From positions 1 to 64,000 of the forward strand of contig JBHIWX010000002.1 of assembly GCA_041987205.1 (NCBI GenBank): a stretch of 64,000 bases of DNA, in the 5' to 3' direction. The position numbers and the translations under genes were made by a program. Origin of the DNA: BOKV01 sp041987205 (GTDB taxonomy: Bacteria > Pseudomonadota > Alphaproteobacteria > Rhizobiales > Rhizobiaceae). This document shows, piece by piece, positions 50,544 to 59,208 of this stretch; within the stretch, counting starts at the first letter, position 1, and each line of letters begins with the position of its first letter. Below the pieces are notes generated by a model, which was given only the letters and a program-made list of their open reading frames with translations, had not been told where the DNA came from and ran no database searches.

Positions 50544-52406
50544 ATGATCTCCGCTTTCTTTAAGGCAAATCCGGTTCTTGCCTGGCTTCTGTCGGCCATC
50601 GTCGTCGTCGCGGCGGGAACAGGCTTCTATTACCTGTCGCAAACGTATCGCGACGATGGTGGCAAACAGGTCGCCGCCTTGCCGACAGCCGAGAAATCAG
50701 ATCGCCCCTCCGCATCCGGAACGCCGGAAGCATCCGCGCCCGAAACGGTCACGCCTGTCGACGAGGCGCCGGAGGAACAGACACAGCAGGCCGATCTCGC
50801 CGAGCCGCGCTTCGATGTCCTGCGCGTCGAAAAGGACGGCTCGACGGTAATTGCCGGCACCGGTCCGGCTTCCAGCCGCGTCGAGGTCTTGTCCGGTGGT
50901 GATGTGCTCGCCTGGACCATGTCCGGGCCGGGCGGTGATTTCGCCATCGTTTTCGACGAGCCGCTGGCGCCCGGTGACTATGAACTTTCGCTCCGGGCCA
51001 AGGCCGAGGACGGCAGCATGGTTGCATCGACGGAAACCGGCGTCGTCCACGTACCCGCGCCTGCCGGCGCTGAAGATGCCGGTGGCGAGGAAGTCATTGC
51101 CATGGTGACGAAGGAGGGCGAGGCAAGCCGTGTGCTCCAGGCACCCGGTTCGGCTGAAGCGCCCGCTGCCTCGGCCCAACCTTCCGAAGAGTCCGCCGCC
51201 GAAACCGGCGAACAGCAGGTTGCCAGCGCCGAACCGTCGCCCACTGCCGAGGAGCAGCCCGCCCCCGCGACGCCAACCGATGCGACTGACGAACCGGCCG
51301 CCGAGGACACGGCGGCAGGAGAAGCCACAACCGCAGAGACCGCAAGCGAAACTCCGGCGAACGAGACGCCCGCTGAAGTCGAGGTTCCGGTCCTGGTCAA
51401 GGCGGTCGATGTCGATGGCGGCAAGTTGTTTGTCGCCGGCAGCGGCCAGCCCGGCCGCAGCATCAACATCTATCTCGACGGCAAGTTCCTGGGTGCGACC
51501 ACGGTCGGCCCGGAAGGCGGTTTCCTGCTCGAGACCGATGGCGACATCGAGGCCGGAACCCATGAGATCCGCGCCGACATGCTGGCCGATGGCAGCACCG
51601 ATGTCACCAAGCGTGCCGTCGTGCCGCTGATCCATGAGGTGCCGGAAGCCGGCGAAACGCAGGTCGCTGCAGCCGAGACGCCGAAGCCGGCGGAAGAAAC
51701 CGGCAGCGAAACCGGTGCGCAGGCCAATGCCGCGCAAGCATCCGACGGGTCGCAGACCGTCACTCCTGTAGAGGAGTCTGCCGGCACCGCCTCCGAATCC
51801 ACCGAAGAACCTGCCGGGCAGACGGCGTCCGCCGGAGACGAAGCCCCGGCCACGCCGGTGGCCGAAGCCGGGCAGGCTGGCGAAACGGCAACGGGCGGCG
51901 AAACGACCGTGGCGTCTGACGCGCCCGCCGCCGGAGAAACCGTGACCGCCGCCGAGGGCGAGGCGCCCGCAACCGAGACCGCTGCAACTGAAGCTGGTGC
52001 CGGTGATGCCCCGGCAACGGGCGGGGAAAGCGTCGCCCAGTCCAGCCAGGTTGCCGGTCAAACGGCAGGTGAAGCGTCACAGGAAATGGCAAGCGAAACG
52101 GCCGGAAATGCCGCCGACAAGCCGGCTTCCACCGATGAGCGCATGGCCGAAAAACCGGCGGAAGAGCCGACGCAGCAGATGGCTGCCGCTGAGACGCCGG
52201 ACGCCGAACCGAAGCCGATCCGCACCGGCGCCAATGTCATCATCCGCCGCGGCGACAATCTCTGGCGCATCTCGCGGCGCATGCTGGGCTCCGGCATCAA
52301 ATATACGGTGATCTACGAGGCCAACCGCGACCAGATCCGCGATCCGCACTGGATCTATCCCGGACAGGTTTTCGACGTTCCCGGCGCCGAACCTGACAAG
52401 GGCTGA
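50544..52406 (+). CDS. LysM protein with two Ig-like domains and a long Pro/Glu/Thr/Ala linker
   Basis: 620 residues. N-terminal membrane helix (about 12-32). Two similar beta-rich domains (about 86-168, FDVLRVEKDGSTVIAGTGPASSRVEVLSGG; and about 280-365, VLVKAVDVDGGKLFVAGSGQPGRSINIYLDG) are separated and followed by low-complexity Ala/Glu/Pro/Thr/Ser stretches, the second about 195 residues long. A C-terminal LysM domain (about 562-615, IIRRGDNLWRISRRMLGSG...NRDQIRDPHWIYPGQVF) binds peptidoglycan. Inference: an inner-membrane-tethered rod reaching the cell wall. Own transcript, ended by a strong terminator. Confidence 0.87.
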   Translation: MISAFFKANPVLAWLLSAIVVVAAGTGFYYLSQTYRDDGGKQVAALPTAEKSDRPSASGTPEASAPETVTPVDEAPEEQTQQADLAEPRFDVLRVEKDGSTVIAGTGPASSRVEVLSGGDVLAWTMSGPGGDFAIVFDEPLAPGDYELSLRAKAEDGSMVASTETGVVHVPAPAGAEDAGGEEVIAMVTKEGEASRVLQAPGSAEAPAASAQPSEESAAETGEQQVASAEPSPTAEEQPAPATPTDATDEPAAEDTAAGEATTAETASETPANETPAEVEVPVLVKAVDVDGGKLFVAGSGQPGRSINIYLDGKFLGATTVGPEGGFLLETDGDIEAGTHEIRADMLADGSTDVTKRAVVPLIHEVPEAGETQVAAAETPKPAEETGSETGAQANAAQASDGSQTVTPVEESAGTASESTEEPAGQTASAGDEAPATPVAEAGQAGETATGGETTVASDAPAAGETVTAAEGEAPATETAATEAGAGDAPATGGESVAQSSQVAGQTAGEASQEMASETAGNAADKPASTDERMAEKPAEEPTQQMAAAETPDAEPKPIRTGANVIIRRGDNLWRISRRMLGSGIKYTVIYEANRDQIRDPHWIYPGQVFDVPGAEPDKG

Positions 52407-52442
52407 AATTCGGCAACAGCCACCCTATATGAAGGCCATCAC

Positions 52443-52486
52443 CGGGCCGCCCCGAGCGACATTGCGGGGCGGCCCGTTTGTCTTTC
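52443..52486 (+). terminator. Rho-independent terminator after the LysM gene
   Basis: CGGGCCGCCCCG (52443-52454) and CGGGGCGGCCCG (52465-52476) pair perfectly over 12 bp around a 10-base loop, followed by TTTGTCTTTC. Confidence 0.95.
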
Positions 52487-52520
52487 ACCACCAATTCCCT
52501 CTTTCGTGATCGATGCAAGC

Positions 52521-52547
52521 TTGACTTCATCGGTAAACGCCGATAAA
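52521..52547 (+). promoter_or_regulatory. Promoter with overlapping ArsR-type operator
   Basis: TTGACT (52521-52526), a 15-base spacer and GATAAA (52542-52547). The inverted repeat ATCGG-TAAACG-CCGAT (52529-52544) fills the spacer and touches the -10. A start site about seven bases after the -10 would coincide with or nearly reach the ATG at 52557, so the mRNA may be leaderless. Fits autoregulation by the metal-sensing repressor. Confidence 0.55.
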
Positions 52548-52556
52548 CGCGCTCCC

Positions 52557-52907
52557 ATGAACATCCAGCCATCCAGAAACAACCCGGTCGAGCCGGACGG
52601 GCTCGACGACCTCATCGCGCAGTTGAAGGCGCTCGGTCATCCCGTGCGCATGCAGATCGTCAGGCAATTGCTCGAGGCCGACGAACGCTGTTGCGGCGAG
52701 ATCTGCGCCTGCATGCCGCTGGCGCAATCGACCATCTCCCAGCATCTCGAACAGCTCTGCCGGTCGGGCCTCGTCGAATATGCGCCCGACGGCAATCGCT
52801 CGCGCTACAGCCTCAACCGTACCGCCTTCAAGGCGCTGGCGAGCGCGATGGGCGACATGGCAGACCGTCCGCGCGATCCGTCGGGAGAGGACGGCACGCG
52901 TGGCTGA
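52557..52907 (+). CDS. ArsR-family metalloregulator
   Basis: 116 residues from ATG 52557; no ribosome site is visible. Winged-helix repressor: LDDLIAQLKALGHPVRMQIVRQLLEADERCCGEICACMPLAQSTISQHLEQLCRSGLVEYAPDGNRSRYSLN. The CCGEICAC cluster in the recognition-helix region matches the ELCVCDL-type metal site of arsenic, antimony or cadmium sensors, with one Cys more. Followed by an Atm1-type exporter whose GTG overlaps its end, so the pair is a regulator-exporter operon. Confidence 0.9.
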   Translation: MNIQPSRNNPVEPDGLDDLIAQLKALGHPVRMQIVRQLLEADERCCGEICACMPLAQSTISQHLEQLCRSGLVEYAPDGNRSRYSLNRTAFKALASAMGDMADRPRDPSGEDGTRG

Positions 52908-54882
52908 TACCGGTTTGACGGCGCCAAAAACGCCCAAACGGAAGTTCGGCCCTGAATACCAGTCCCCCAGGGAAACTTCCGTGTCCGGCAAGACCGTGGA
53001 TGCGGCGGAGAAATCCGTCTGGCAGGCGGTCGGGAATCTGTGGCCCTATATGTGGCCGGCGGATCGGCCGGACCTGAAATGGCGTGTGTTCTGGGCCTTC
53101 CTGGTGCTGGTGATCGCCAAGATCGTGACCGTGCTGGTGCCCTATTTCTACAAATGGGCCACGGATGCGCTGACGGGGGAGGGCACCACGCCGGCGCTGC
53201 TGCCGGCCTTCCTCGTTGCCCCGGTCATGCTGGTCGTCGCCTACAATGTGGGCCGCGTGCTGATGGTCGGCCTCAACCAGGTGCGCGACGCCACCTTCGC
53301 ATCCGTCGGCCAGCATGCGGTGCGCCAGCTCTCTTCCATTGTCTTCCGCCACATGCACAAATTGTCGCTGCGCTATCATCTGCAGCGGCGTACCGGCGGC
53401 CTGTCTCGCGTCATCGAACGCGGCGTGAAGGGCATCGAGTCGATCGTGCGCTTCACCATCCTGAATGGCGGGCCGACCATTCTGGAATTCGCCTTCACCG
53501 CCGGCATCGTCTGGTACCAGTTCGACTTCGTCTACGTCATCGTTATTGGGGTCATGGTCTGGGCCTATGTCCTGTTCTCGGTGAAGGCGAGCGATTGGCG
53601 TATCGCCATCCGCCGCGACATGAACACCTCGGACACAGAGGCCAATTCCAAGTCGATCGACTCGCTGCTCAATTTCGAGACGGTGAAATATTTCGGCAAT
53701 GAGCGATGGGAGGCGAGGCGCTTCGACGATTCGATGGCGCGCTACGAAAAGGCCGCGACCCGGGTCTGGACCTCGCTCGCCTGGCTCAATTTCGGCCAGG
53801 CGATCATCCTCGGCATCGGCATGGGCACCTGCATGGTCATGTCCGGGCTCGCCGTGGCGCGTGGCGAACAGACCATCGGCGATTTCGTGCTGATCAACGC
53901 GCTGCTGGTCCAGCTTTCCATCCCGCTCAACTTCATCGGCTTCCTCTATCGCGAGATCCGCCAGGGCCTGACCGATATCGAGGCGATGTTCGACCTGCTC
54001 GATGTCAGGGCCGAGATCGTCGACAAGCCCGGCGCGCCGGCGCTTACGGTCGAGGAAGGCGAGATTGTCTTCGATCATGTCGACTTCCACTATGATCCCG
54101 ACCGGCCGATCCTGAAGGACGTCTCCTTCAAGGTGCCGGCCGGAAAGACGGTCGCCATTGTCGGCCCTTCCGGCGCCGGCAAGTCGACCATTTCACGGCT
54201 GCTGTTTCGCTTCTACGACGTTACGGGCGGCAGCGTGACGATCGACGGGCAGGATCTGCGCGATGTCACCCAGGCCTCGCTGCGCCGGTCCATCGGCATG
54301 GTCCCGCAGGACACCGTGCTGTTCAACGACACGATCCGCTACAACATCCGCTATGGCCGCACCGACGCGCCCGACGAGGAGATCGAGCAGGCCGCCGAAA
54401 TGGCGCAAATCGCCGATTTCATCCGCGACCTGCCCAAGGGCTTCGACACCGAGGTCGGCGAGCGCGGGCTGAAACTGTCGGGCGGCGAAAAGCAGCGCGT
54501 CGCGATCGCGCGGACGCTTCTCAAGGCGCCTCCGATCCTGATCCTCGACGAGGCGACCTCGGCGCTCGACACCCACACCGAGCGCGAGATCCAGTCCTCG
54601 CTCGACGTGGTTTCGAAGAACCGCACCACGCTGGTCATCGCCCACCGCCTGTCGACCGTCGTCGCCGCCGACGAGATCATCGTGCTCCGGGAAGGCCGCA
54701 TCGCCGAGCGCGGCACCCATGACAAGCTCCTGAAGGCCAAGGGCCTTTACGCGGAGATGTGGGATCGCCAGCGCCAGGCCGCCGACGCCGAGGAACGCCT
54801 GCGCGAGGCCCGCGAGAACGACGAAATGGGTGTCATCGAGCGCCGCTACCGGTCGGACGACTACACCATCCCGTCTTCATGA
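52900..54882 (+). CDS. atm1: Atm1-type ABC exporter (ABCB7/heavy-metal tolerance family)
   Basis: 660 residues from GTG 52900, with GGGAGAGG upstream, overlapping the arsR stop by eight bases. Six-helix membrane domain (about 55-345) including YNVGRVLMVGLNQVRDATFASVGQHAVRQLS and RRTGGLSRVIERGVKGIESI, typical of mitochondrial Atm1 and its alphaproteobacterial relatives. Nucleotide-binding domain: Walker A GPSGAGKS, Q-loop MVPQDT, signature LSGGEKQR, Walker B ILILDEATSALD, H-loop IAHRLS. Family knowledge: exports glutathione conjugates of metals or sulfur species. Control by a thiol-metal sensor supports a role in metal detoxification. Confidence 0.93.
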   Translation: MADTGLTAPKTPKRKFGPEYQSPRETSVSGKTVDAAEKSVWQAVGNLWPYMWPADRPDLKWRVFWAFLVLVIAKIVTVLVPYFYKWATDALTGEGTTPALLPAFLVAPVMLVVAYNVGRVLMVGLNQVRDATFASVGQHAVRQLSSIVFRHMHKLSLRYHLQRRTGGLSRVIERGVKGIESIVRFTILNGGPTILEFAFTAGIVWYQFDFVYVIVIGVMVWAYVLFSVKASDWRIAIRRDMNTSDTEANSKSIDSLLNFETVKYFGNERWEARRFDDSMARYEKAATRVWTSLAWLNFGQAIILGIGMGTCMVMSGLAVARGEQTIGDFVLINALLVQLSIPLNFIGFLYREIRQGLTDIEAMFDLLDVRAEIVDKPGAPALTVEEGEIVFDHVDFHYDPDRPILKDVSFKVPAGKTVAIVGPSGAGKSTISRLLFRFYDVTGGSVTIDGQDLRDVTQASLRRSIGMVPQDTVLFNDTIRYNIRYGRTDAPDEEIEQAAEMAQIADFIRDLPKGFDTEVGERGLKLSGGEKQRVAIARTLLKAPPILILDEATSALDTHTEREIQSSLDVVSKNRTTLVIAHRLSTVVAADEIIVLREGRIAERGTHDKLLKAKGLYAEMWDRQRQAADAEERLREARENDEMGVIERRYRSDDYTIPSS

Positions 54883-54975
54883 TTGTGTGGGGCCGCATGC
54901 TGCCCCGCGCGAAGCCGCCGGCCGCGACCTGAACTCCCGCAAAGGGCACGCTCGCACACCTGTATACGGATGGTT

Positions 54976-56205
54976 TTATCCAGCCCTCGAAACGAGCGCC
55001 TCCACCCGCGCGAGCATGTGTTCACGCATCGCCTTGCCGGCAGCCTCGGCACCCTTGACATGGCGAGCGTGGTTGCGCGCGATCTCGACAATGGCCTTGC
55101 CGTACTCCGTCGGTGTGCCGGCCGTGGGCGTGCCCGCCATTTGCTGCCAGTTGCGCATGGCAAATCCTTCCGGCGCAATGACCGGTATGCCGGCGAGAAA
55201 GCATTCGATGATCAGACCGGAACCCTTATCCCTGTAAACCGAGACATCATACGGCAACACCTGCATGTGCAGTCGCGAGATGGCGGCGCGAAACGTATCG
55301 GCATCGAGAAGCGGATCGCACCATTCGACCCGAAGATCCTCATGCAGCCCGCTGCACTCATGGATTTCTTCGAGTGCCCTTTTCTGTGTCTGGTCCATGC
55401 GCTCGAACCGCCCTTGCGAAGGATGCTGGACGACGACGCTCACCGGCCCCAGGCTGCATCGCTGCATTTCCATCGACAACTCGCGCAGGATCGCGGGAAT
55501 TTTCGTCAGCCCCTGTTCCGGTCGCTTGCCGCCGAGAAATCCAATCACCAGCCCCTGTTCGGGTGAGCGTTTCGGCAAGGCCTGCGTCGAGGGCAGGAAG
55601 GTCATCGGGAGCAGCCATTCCCCGACATTGCCATAGCCGTATTTGTCCATAAGCGAGGCCGCCATCTCGGCGGTCTCGGTGTAAATATGGAGCTTGGCAA
55701 AACTACGCGAAAGCTGCCCCAGGGGCTCGATATGGAGCGCTTCACTGGCGCTGTTGTCGGGCAGTCCGGTGGACAGGAACCGGACATGCGTATTGGGCCA
55801 GCGACGTTCATCGGCATCGTGCATCGCCAGCGCCAGCGCATGCGCCAGTATGGTGGTGGCGCTGTGGATGATGAGCGTATCGTCGGGCCCCAACCCTGCC
55901 TCGTCGACCAGGCGCGAGATCATCGCGGCGTTGCGCGCTGCCTGCCGGTTGCGATAGCCGGTACTCGCTCTGGCACGCGGAAACAGCCTGCCAAGCAGCG
56001 AGCGGTCGTCATGCCAGTCGTGAACGATGACCTCCGGGTCGAATTCAAGATCGGGTTCCGCCTCACGGTTGATGACGACGGTCCTGATGGTGTCGGGTAG
56101 CGAGTCGGTGATGAATCGTGTGGTGGTGTAGTAGTGATCCCAGCCAAGCCTGCACCTAGGCTCGATAACAAGTACCTTTTGCCTCTCACCTTTTGCGCTT
56201 GGCAT
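54976..56205 (-). CDS. GT-B-fold glycosyltransferase-like protein
   Basis: 409 residues from ATG 56205; the open frame extends upstream with non-family sequence and the ribosome site is weak. The N-terminal half starts KVLVIEPRCRLGWDHYYTTTRFI. The C-terminal half has GLVIGFLGGKRPEQGLTKIPAIL, then LPYDVSVYRDKGSGLIIECFLAGIPVIAPEG, the E-x7-E-like donor-binding region of GT4-type enzymes. No sugar-pathway genes are nearby, so donor and acceptor are unknown. Stands alone between atm1 and a DUF3859 gene. Confidence 0.7.
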   Translation of the reverse strand: MPSAKGERQKVLVIEPRCRLGWDHYYTTTRFITDSLPDTIRTVVINREAEPDLEFDPEVIVHDWHDDRSLLGRLFPRARASTGYRNRQAARNAAMISRLVDEAGLGPDDTLIIHSATTILAHALALAMHDADERRWPNTHVRFLSTGLPDNSASEALHIEPLGQLSRSFAKLHIYTETAEMAASLMDKYGYGNVGEWLLPMTFLPSTQALPKRSPEQGLVIGFLGGKRPEQGLTKIPAILRELSMEMQRCSLGPVSVVVQHPSQGRFERMDQTQKRALEEIHECSGLHEDLRVEWCDPLLDADTFRAAISRLHMQVLPYDVSVYRDKGSGLIIECFLAGIPVIAPEGFAMRNWQQMAGTPTAGTPTEYGKAIVEIARNHARHVKGAEAAGKAMREHMLARVEALVSRAG

Positions 56206-56435
56206 GCCCCGCAATGGTCTCCCCCTCCGCTCTCCGACCGCTGTCACGGCACGTATGAATTGGCGGGAATCTACCTGCCGGAATTGACCGTGACAGACAA
56301 GTGCAGCCGCGCCACATTGATGCCCCATCGCGCTTGCAGGGAGACGGGCGCGATCACCGGCGCATCTTGATGCCGGCAATGGCGAAGTGGTCCCGACAAT
56401 TGTATTCTGGCCACCCATCGCAACGGAGCTCCGCC

Positions 56436-56933
56436 ATGTTGAGACTCGTCCCCGGCTTCCTTCTCGTTCTCCTGTCTGTCGCAGGTATCGCGCACGCCGC
56501 AACGATTGGGCGTGTCGACGTCCTCGATTCGGGGACCTATCGCGTCGAGACCGGCGACAGCACGGCCGAGGCGAACACGCCGACCGGCGAGGTCACCAGC
56601 GTCGGCAAGGCAGCGCTGATCGAGGCGACCGACACGATCATTGGAGCCGTGGGCACCGAGTTCGGCTTTCGCTATCGTGTGGTTGGCGAACCCGAAGGCG
56701 AGGCGGTTGACCTCGACATCGTCATCACCTTTCCGGACGCCGGCCTGACGGACCCGGAAAGCGGCAAGACGATCCGCGAAAGCCGTTATTCGACCTCCAA
56801 GAAGGTCGGTGCCGACGAATATCTGGGCTACGGCTTCGAAGCCGACTGGGAAATCGTGCCGGGCGCATGGAGCTTCGAGATATGGCATGACGGCCACCAG
56901 ATGGCCCGCCTGGTCTTCAACGTCACGCAATAG
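56436..56933 (+). CDS. Secreted DUF3859 protein
   Basis: 165 residues from ATG 56436 with CGGAGC upstream. Signal peptide ending AHA-ATI. The mature beta-rich domain VGTEFGFRYRVVGEPEGEAVDLDIVITFPDAGLTDPESGKT...GYGFEADWEIVPGAWSFEIWHDGHQMARLVFNV matches DUF3859. Periplasmic; function unknown. Convergent with the DUF123 gene (21 bases). Confidence 0.8.
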   Translation: MLRLVPGFLLVLLSVAGIAHAATIGRVDVLDSGTYRVETGDSTAEANTPTGEVTSVGKAALIEATDTIIGAVGTEFGFRYRVVGEPEGEAVDLDIVITFPDAGLTDPESGKTIRESRYSTSKKVGADEYLGYGFEADWEIVPGAWSFEIWHDGHQMARLVFNVTQ

Positions 56934-56954
56934 ACGGGGAGAACCCGAAAGCCG

Positions 56955-57482
56955 TCAGCCCCGAAAGCGGAGCAGATGGCTGTCGCAACTCCGGCAGTCC
57001 GTATTGCCGAAGCCGGCAACCGCGATCGCAAATTCTTTCCGTTGCAGGAGACGGGCGACCAGATCGCATTCATCGCCGCCGGGCACGGCAAGGGCCGCAA
57101 GGCCTGCCGCGCGAACCGTCAGCCGGTCGACGTGCCAGTGCGGACGCTTTTCGTTGCGGAAATGCCGGGCGACCCGCGCGCGCAATCCGCCGGGACCCCG
57201 CGCACTGCCGCAATAGGCGTAGCGGCCGGGTTCAAGCGCCACCTTCCCGGATCGCGCCGTTTCGAATGTGAGTGCGTAATCCAGGAGGATCGTCAGCACA
57301 TAGGCGCCACCCACCGCCGGAATGGCGTCGATCTCGCCAGGTTGATGGCTCGTCCCGGTCAGCCCTGCCTGCTTGAGCGAGGACAGGTATGCCGCCACGG
57401 CACGCGACGGATCGAGGGGCGCGCTACGCATCGGGGCATCGGTCGCCGTGACCGTTTGACGGCCATGGCTATGGACGACCAT
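56955..57482 (-). CDS. DUF123 (GIY-YIG-like) protein
   Basis: 175 residues if started at ATG 57482; other in-frame ATGs lie at 57512 and 57431 and none has a strong ribosome site. Core GGAYVLTILLDY...LEPGRYAYCGSARGPGGLRARVARHFRNEKRPHWHVDRLT and the closing FGNTDCRSCDSHLLRF are typical of DUF123, a GIY-YIG-nuclease-like family often fused to endonuclease III in archaea. Here it is free-standing. Role unproven; DNA metabolism is likely by family. Divergent from psd. Confidence 0.75.
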   Translation of the reverse strand: MVVHSHGRQTVTATDAPMRSAPLDPSRAVAAYLSSLKQAGLTGTSHQPGEIDAIPAVGGAYVLTILLDYALTFETARSGKVALEPGRYAYCGSARGPGGLRARVARHFRNEKRPHWHVDRLTVRAAGLAALAVPGGDECDLVARLLQRKEFAIAVAGFGNTDCRSCDSHLLRFRG

Positions 57483-57558
57483 GTTTCTTGACCACCATGA
57501 CTCTGGCACCATTTCCTGATAGCACATGCAGCGTTTCGACCTTGTATCGAGGATGTCG

Positions 57559-58266
57559 ATGGATTCCGCCAGCCTTTTCACGACCTTGCGCAAATCGCTC
57601 GTGCCCGTTCACCGCGAGGGCTGGCCGTTTGTCGCCGCCTTTTTCGTCGCCACGCTGGTGCTCGGCTGGATCTGGGACCCGCTGTTCTGGATCGGACTGT
57701 TCCTGACGGGCTGGTGCGCCTTCTTCTTCCGCGACCCGCAGCGCGTTACACCGGTGTCGATCGACTATGTCATCAGCCCCGCCGACGGGCGCGTCTCGGC
57801 GATCACCCAGGTGGCGCCGCCACGCGAAACAGGCATGGGCGATGAAGCCATGCAGCGCGTCTCGATCTTCATGAACGTGTTCAATTGCCATGTGAACCGC
57901 GCGCCCGTCGCCGGGCCGATCAGTCTCGTCGCCCACAAGCGCGGCAAGTTTTTCAACGCCGACCTCGACAAGGCGAGCGCCGAGAATGAGCGCAATTCAC
58001 TGGTGATCGAGAGCCCGCACGGGCCGCTGGCCGTCGTCCAGATCGCAGGGCTGGTCGCCCGGCGCATCGTCTGCTGGGCGCGCCAGGACGAGGAGATCGG
58101 TGTCGGGGAACGATTCGGTCTCATCCGTTTCGGCTCACGGCTCGACGTCTATCTGCCGAAAGGCGCGGTAGTCACCGTCTCGCCGGGCCAGACCGCGATT
58201 GCCGGCGAGACCATCATTGCGCGCTTTGACGGCGCACCGGTCCAGCCGGTCACGCGAATCCAGTGA
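57559..58266 (+). CDS. psd: Phosphatidylserine decarboxylase proenzyme (short type)
   Basis: 235 residues from ATG 57559, with GAGG just upstream; in-frame ATGs at 57526 and 57553 would lengthen it. LVPVHREGWPFVAAFFVATLVLGWIW gives the membrane anchor; ISPADGRVS, HVNRAPV and the self-cleavage Gly-Ser in IRFGSRLDVYLP identify the short PSD. Makes phosphatidylethanolamine. pssA follows at 24 bases; together they are the last two steps of PE synthesis. Confidence 0.95.
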   Translation: MDSASLFTTLRKSLVPVHREGWPFVAAFFVATLVLGWIWDPLFWIGLFLTGWCAFFFRDPQRVTPVSIDYVISPADGRVSAITQVAPPRETGMGDEAMQRVSIFMNVFNCHVNRAPVAGPISLVAHKRGKFFNADLDKASAENERNSLVIESPHGPLAVVQIAGLVARRIVCWARQDEEIGVGERFGLIRFGSRLDVYLPKGAVVTVSPGQTAIAGETIIARFDGAPVQPVTRIQ

Positions 58267-58290
58267 GGCCGATCAGGTGAGAGAAGCCAG

Positions 58291-59166
58291 GTGAGACAGG
58301 TCACGCCCTTTCCGCCCTTCGATCCGGATGGCGCGGAGGCTGCGCGTGGCCGCCGCCTGCGCGACATTTCGCTGAGAACCATCTTCCCGAGCCTGATCAC
58401 GCTGCTGGCCATCTGTGCCGGGCTGACGGCGATCCGCTTTTCCGTGGAAGGTCGCGTCGAAATGGCAATCGCCGCGATCCTGCTGGCCGCCGCGCTCGAT
58501 GGCATCGACGGCCGGGTCGCACGCCTTTTGAAATCGGCCTCGCGCTTCGGTGCCGAACTCGACAGCCTCGCCGATTTCGTCAATTTCGGCGTGGCACCCG
58601 CCATGCTGGTCTATTTCACGCTGACCGACGTGCTCAATTCCGTCGGCTGGATATCGGCGCTGATCTACGCCATCTGCGTCTGCCTGCGGCTCGCCCGTTT
58701 CAACGTTGCGCTTGACCAGCCGGGTCGGCCGAAATGGCAGAATGCCTTCTTCGTCGGCATTCCCGCACCGGCCGGCGCGCTCACCGTGCTGGCGCCCGTC
58801 TACGCCAACTTGCTTGGCCTGGAAAACCATTTGGCGCTCGACATCGCCGCCGCCGCCTTCACCGTCATCATCGGCCTTTTGATGGTGTCGCGCTGGCCCA
58901 CCTGGTCGGGCAAGGATTTCGGCCGCCGCATCCCGCGCGCCCACGTCCTGCCCGTCCTGATCGTCGTCGTGGGCTTCGTCGCCGTGCTGTTCAGCTACCC
59001 CTGGCAGGTCATGCTGGCCGGCGTGGTCGCCTATCTGGGCGCCATCCCGTTCGCCTATCGTGACTGGAACCGGCGACTTGCCGGAGATGCGAAAGCGGAA
59101 GTCGTGACGAAGGCTGAAGCCGAGATCATCGACGAAAACGAAGACGGCCCGGACGCCAAAGGCTGA
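58291..59166 (+). CDS. pssA: CDP-diacylglycerol-serine O-phosphatidyltransferase
   Basis: 291 residues from GTG 58291. CDP-alcohol phosphotransferase signature DGIDGRVARLLKSASRFGAELDSLAD with its metal Asp residues; about eight membrane helices. Supplies phosphatidylserine to Psd in the same operon. The acidic C-terminal tail (EAEIIDENEDGPDAKG) is unremarkable. Confidence 0.95.
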   Translation: MRQVTPFPPFDPDGAEAARGRRLRDISLRTIFPSLITLLAICAGLTAIRFSVEGRVEMAIAAILLAAALDGIDGRVARLLKSASRFGAELDSLADFVNFGVAPAMLVYFTLTDVLNSVGWISALIYAICVCLRLARFNVALDQPGRPKWQNAFFVGIPAPAGALTVLAPVYANLLGLENHLALDIAAAAFTVIIGLLMVSRWPTWSGKDFGRRIPRAHVLPVLIVVVGFVAVLFSYPWQVMLAGVVAYLGAIPFAYRDWNRRLAGDAKAEVVTKAEAEIIDENEDGPDAKG

Positions 59167-59208
59167 TCCGGGCCGCAACACTTCATGCAATCAAGCTTCG
59201 ATGGAAGC

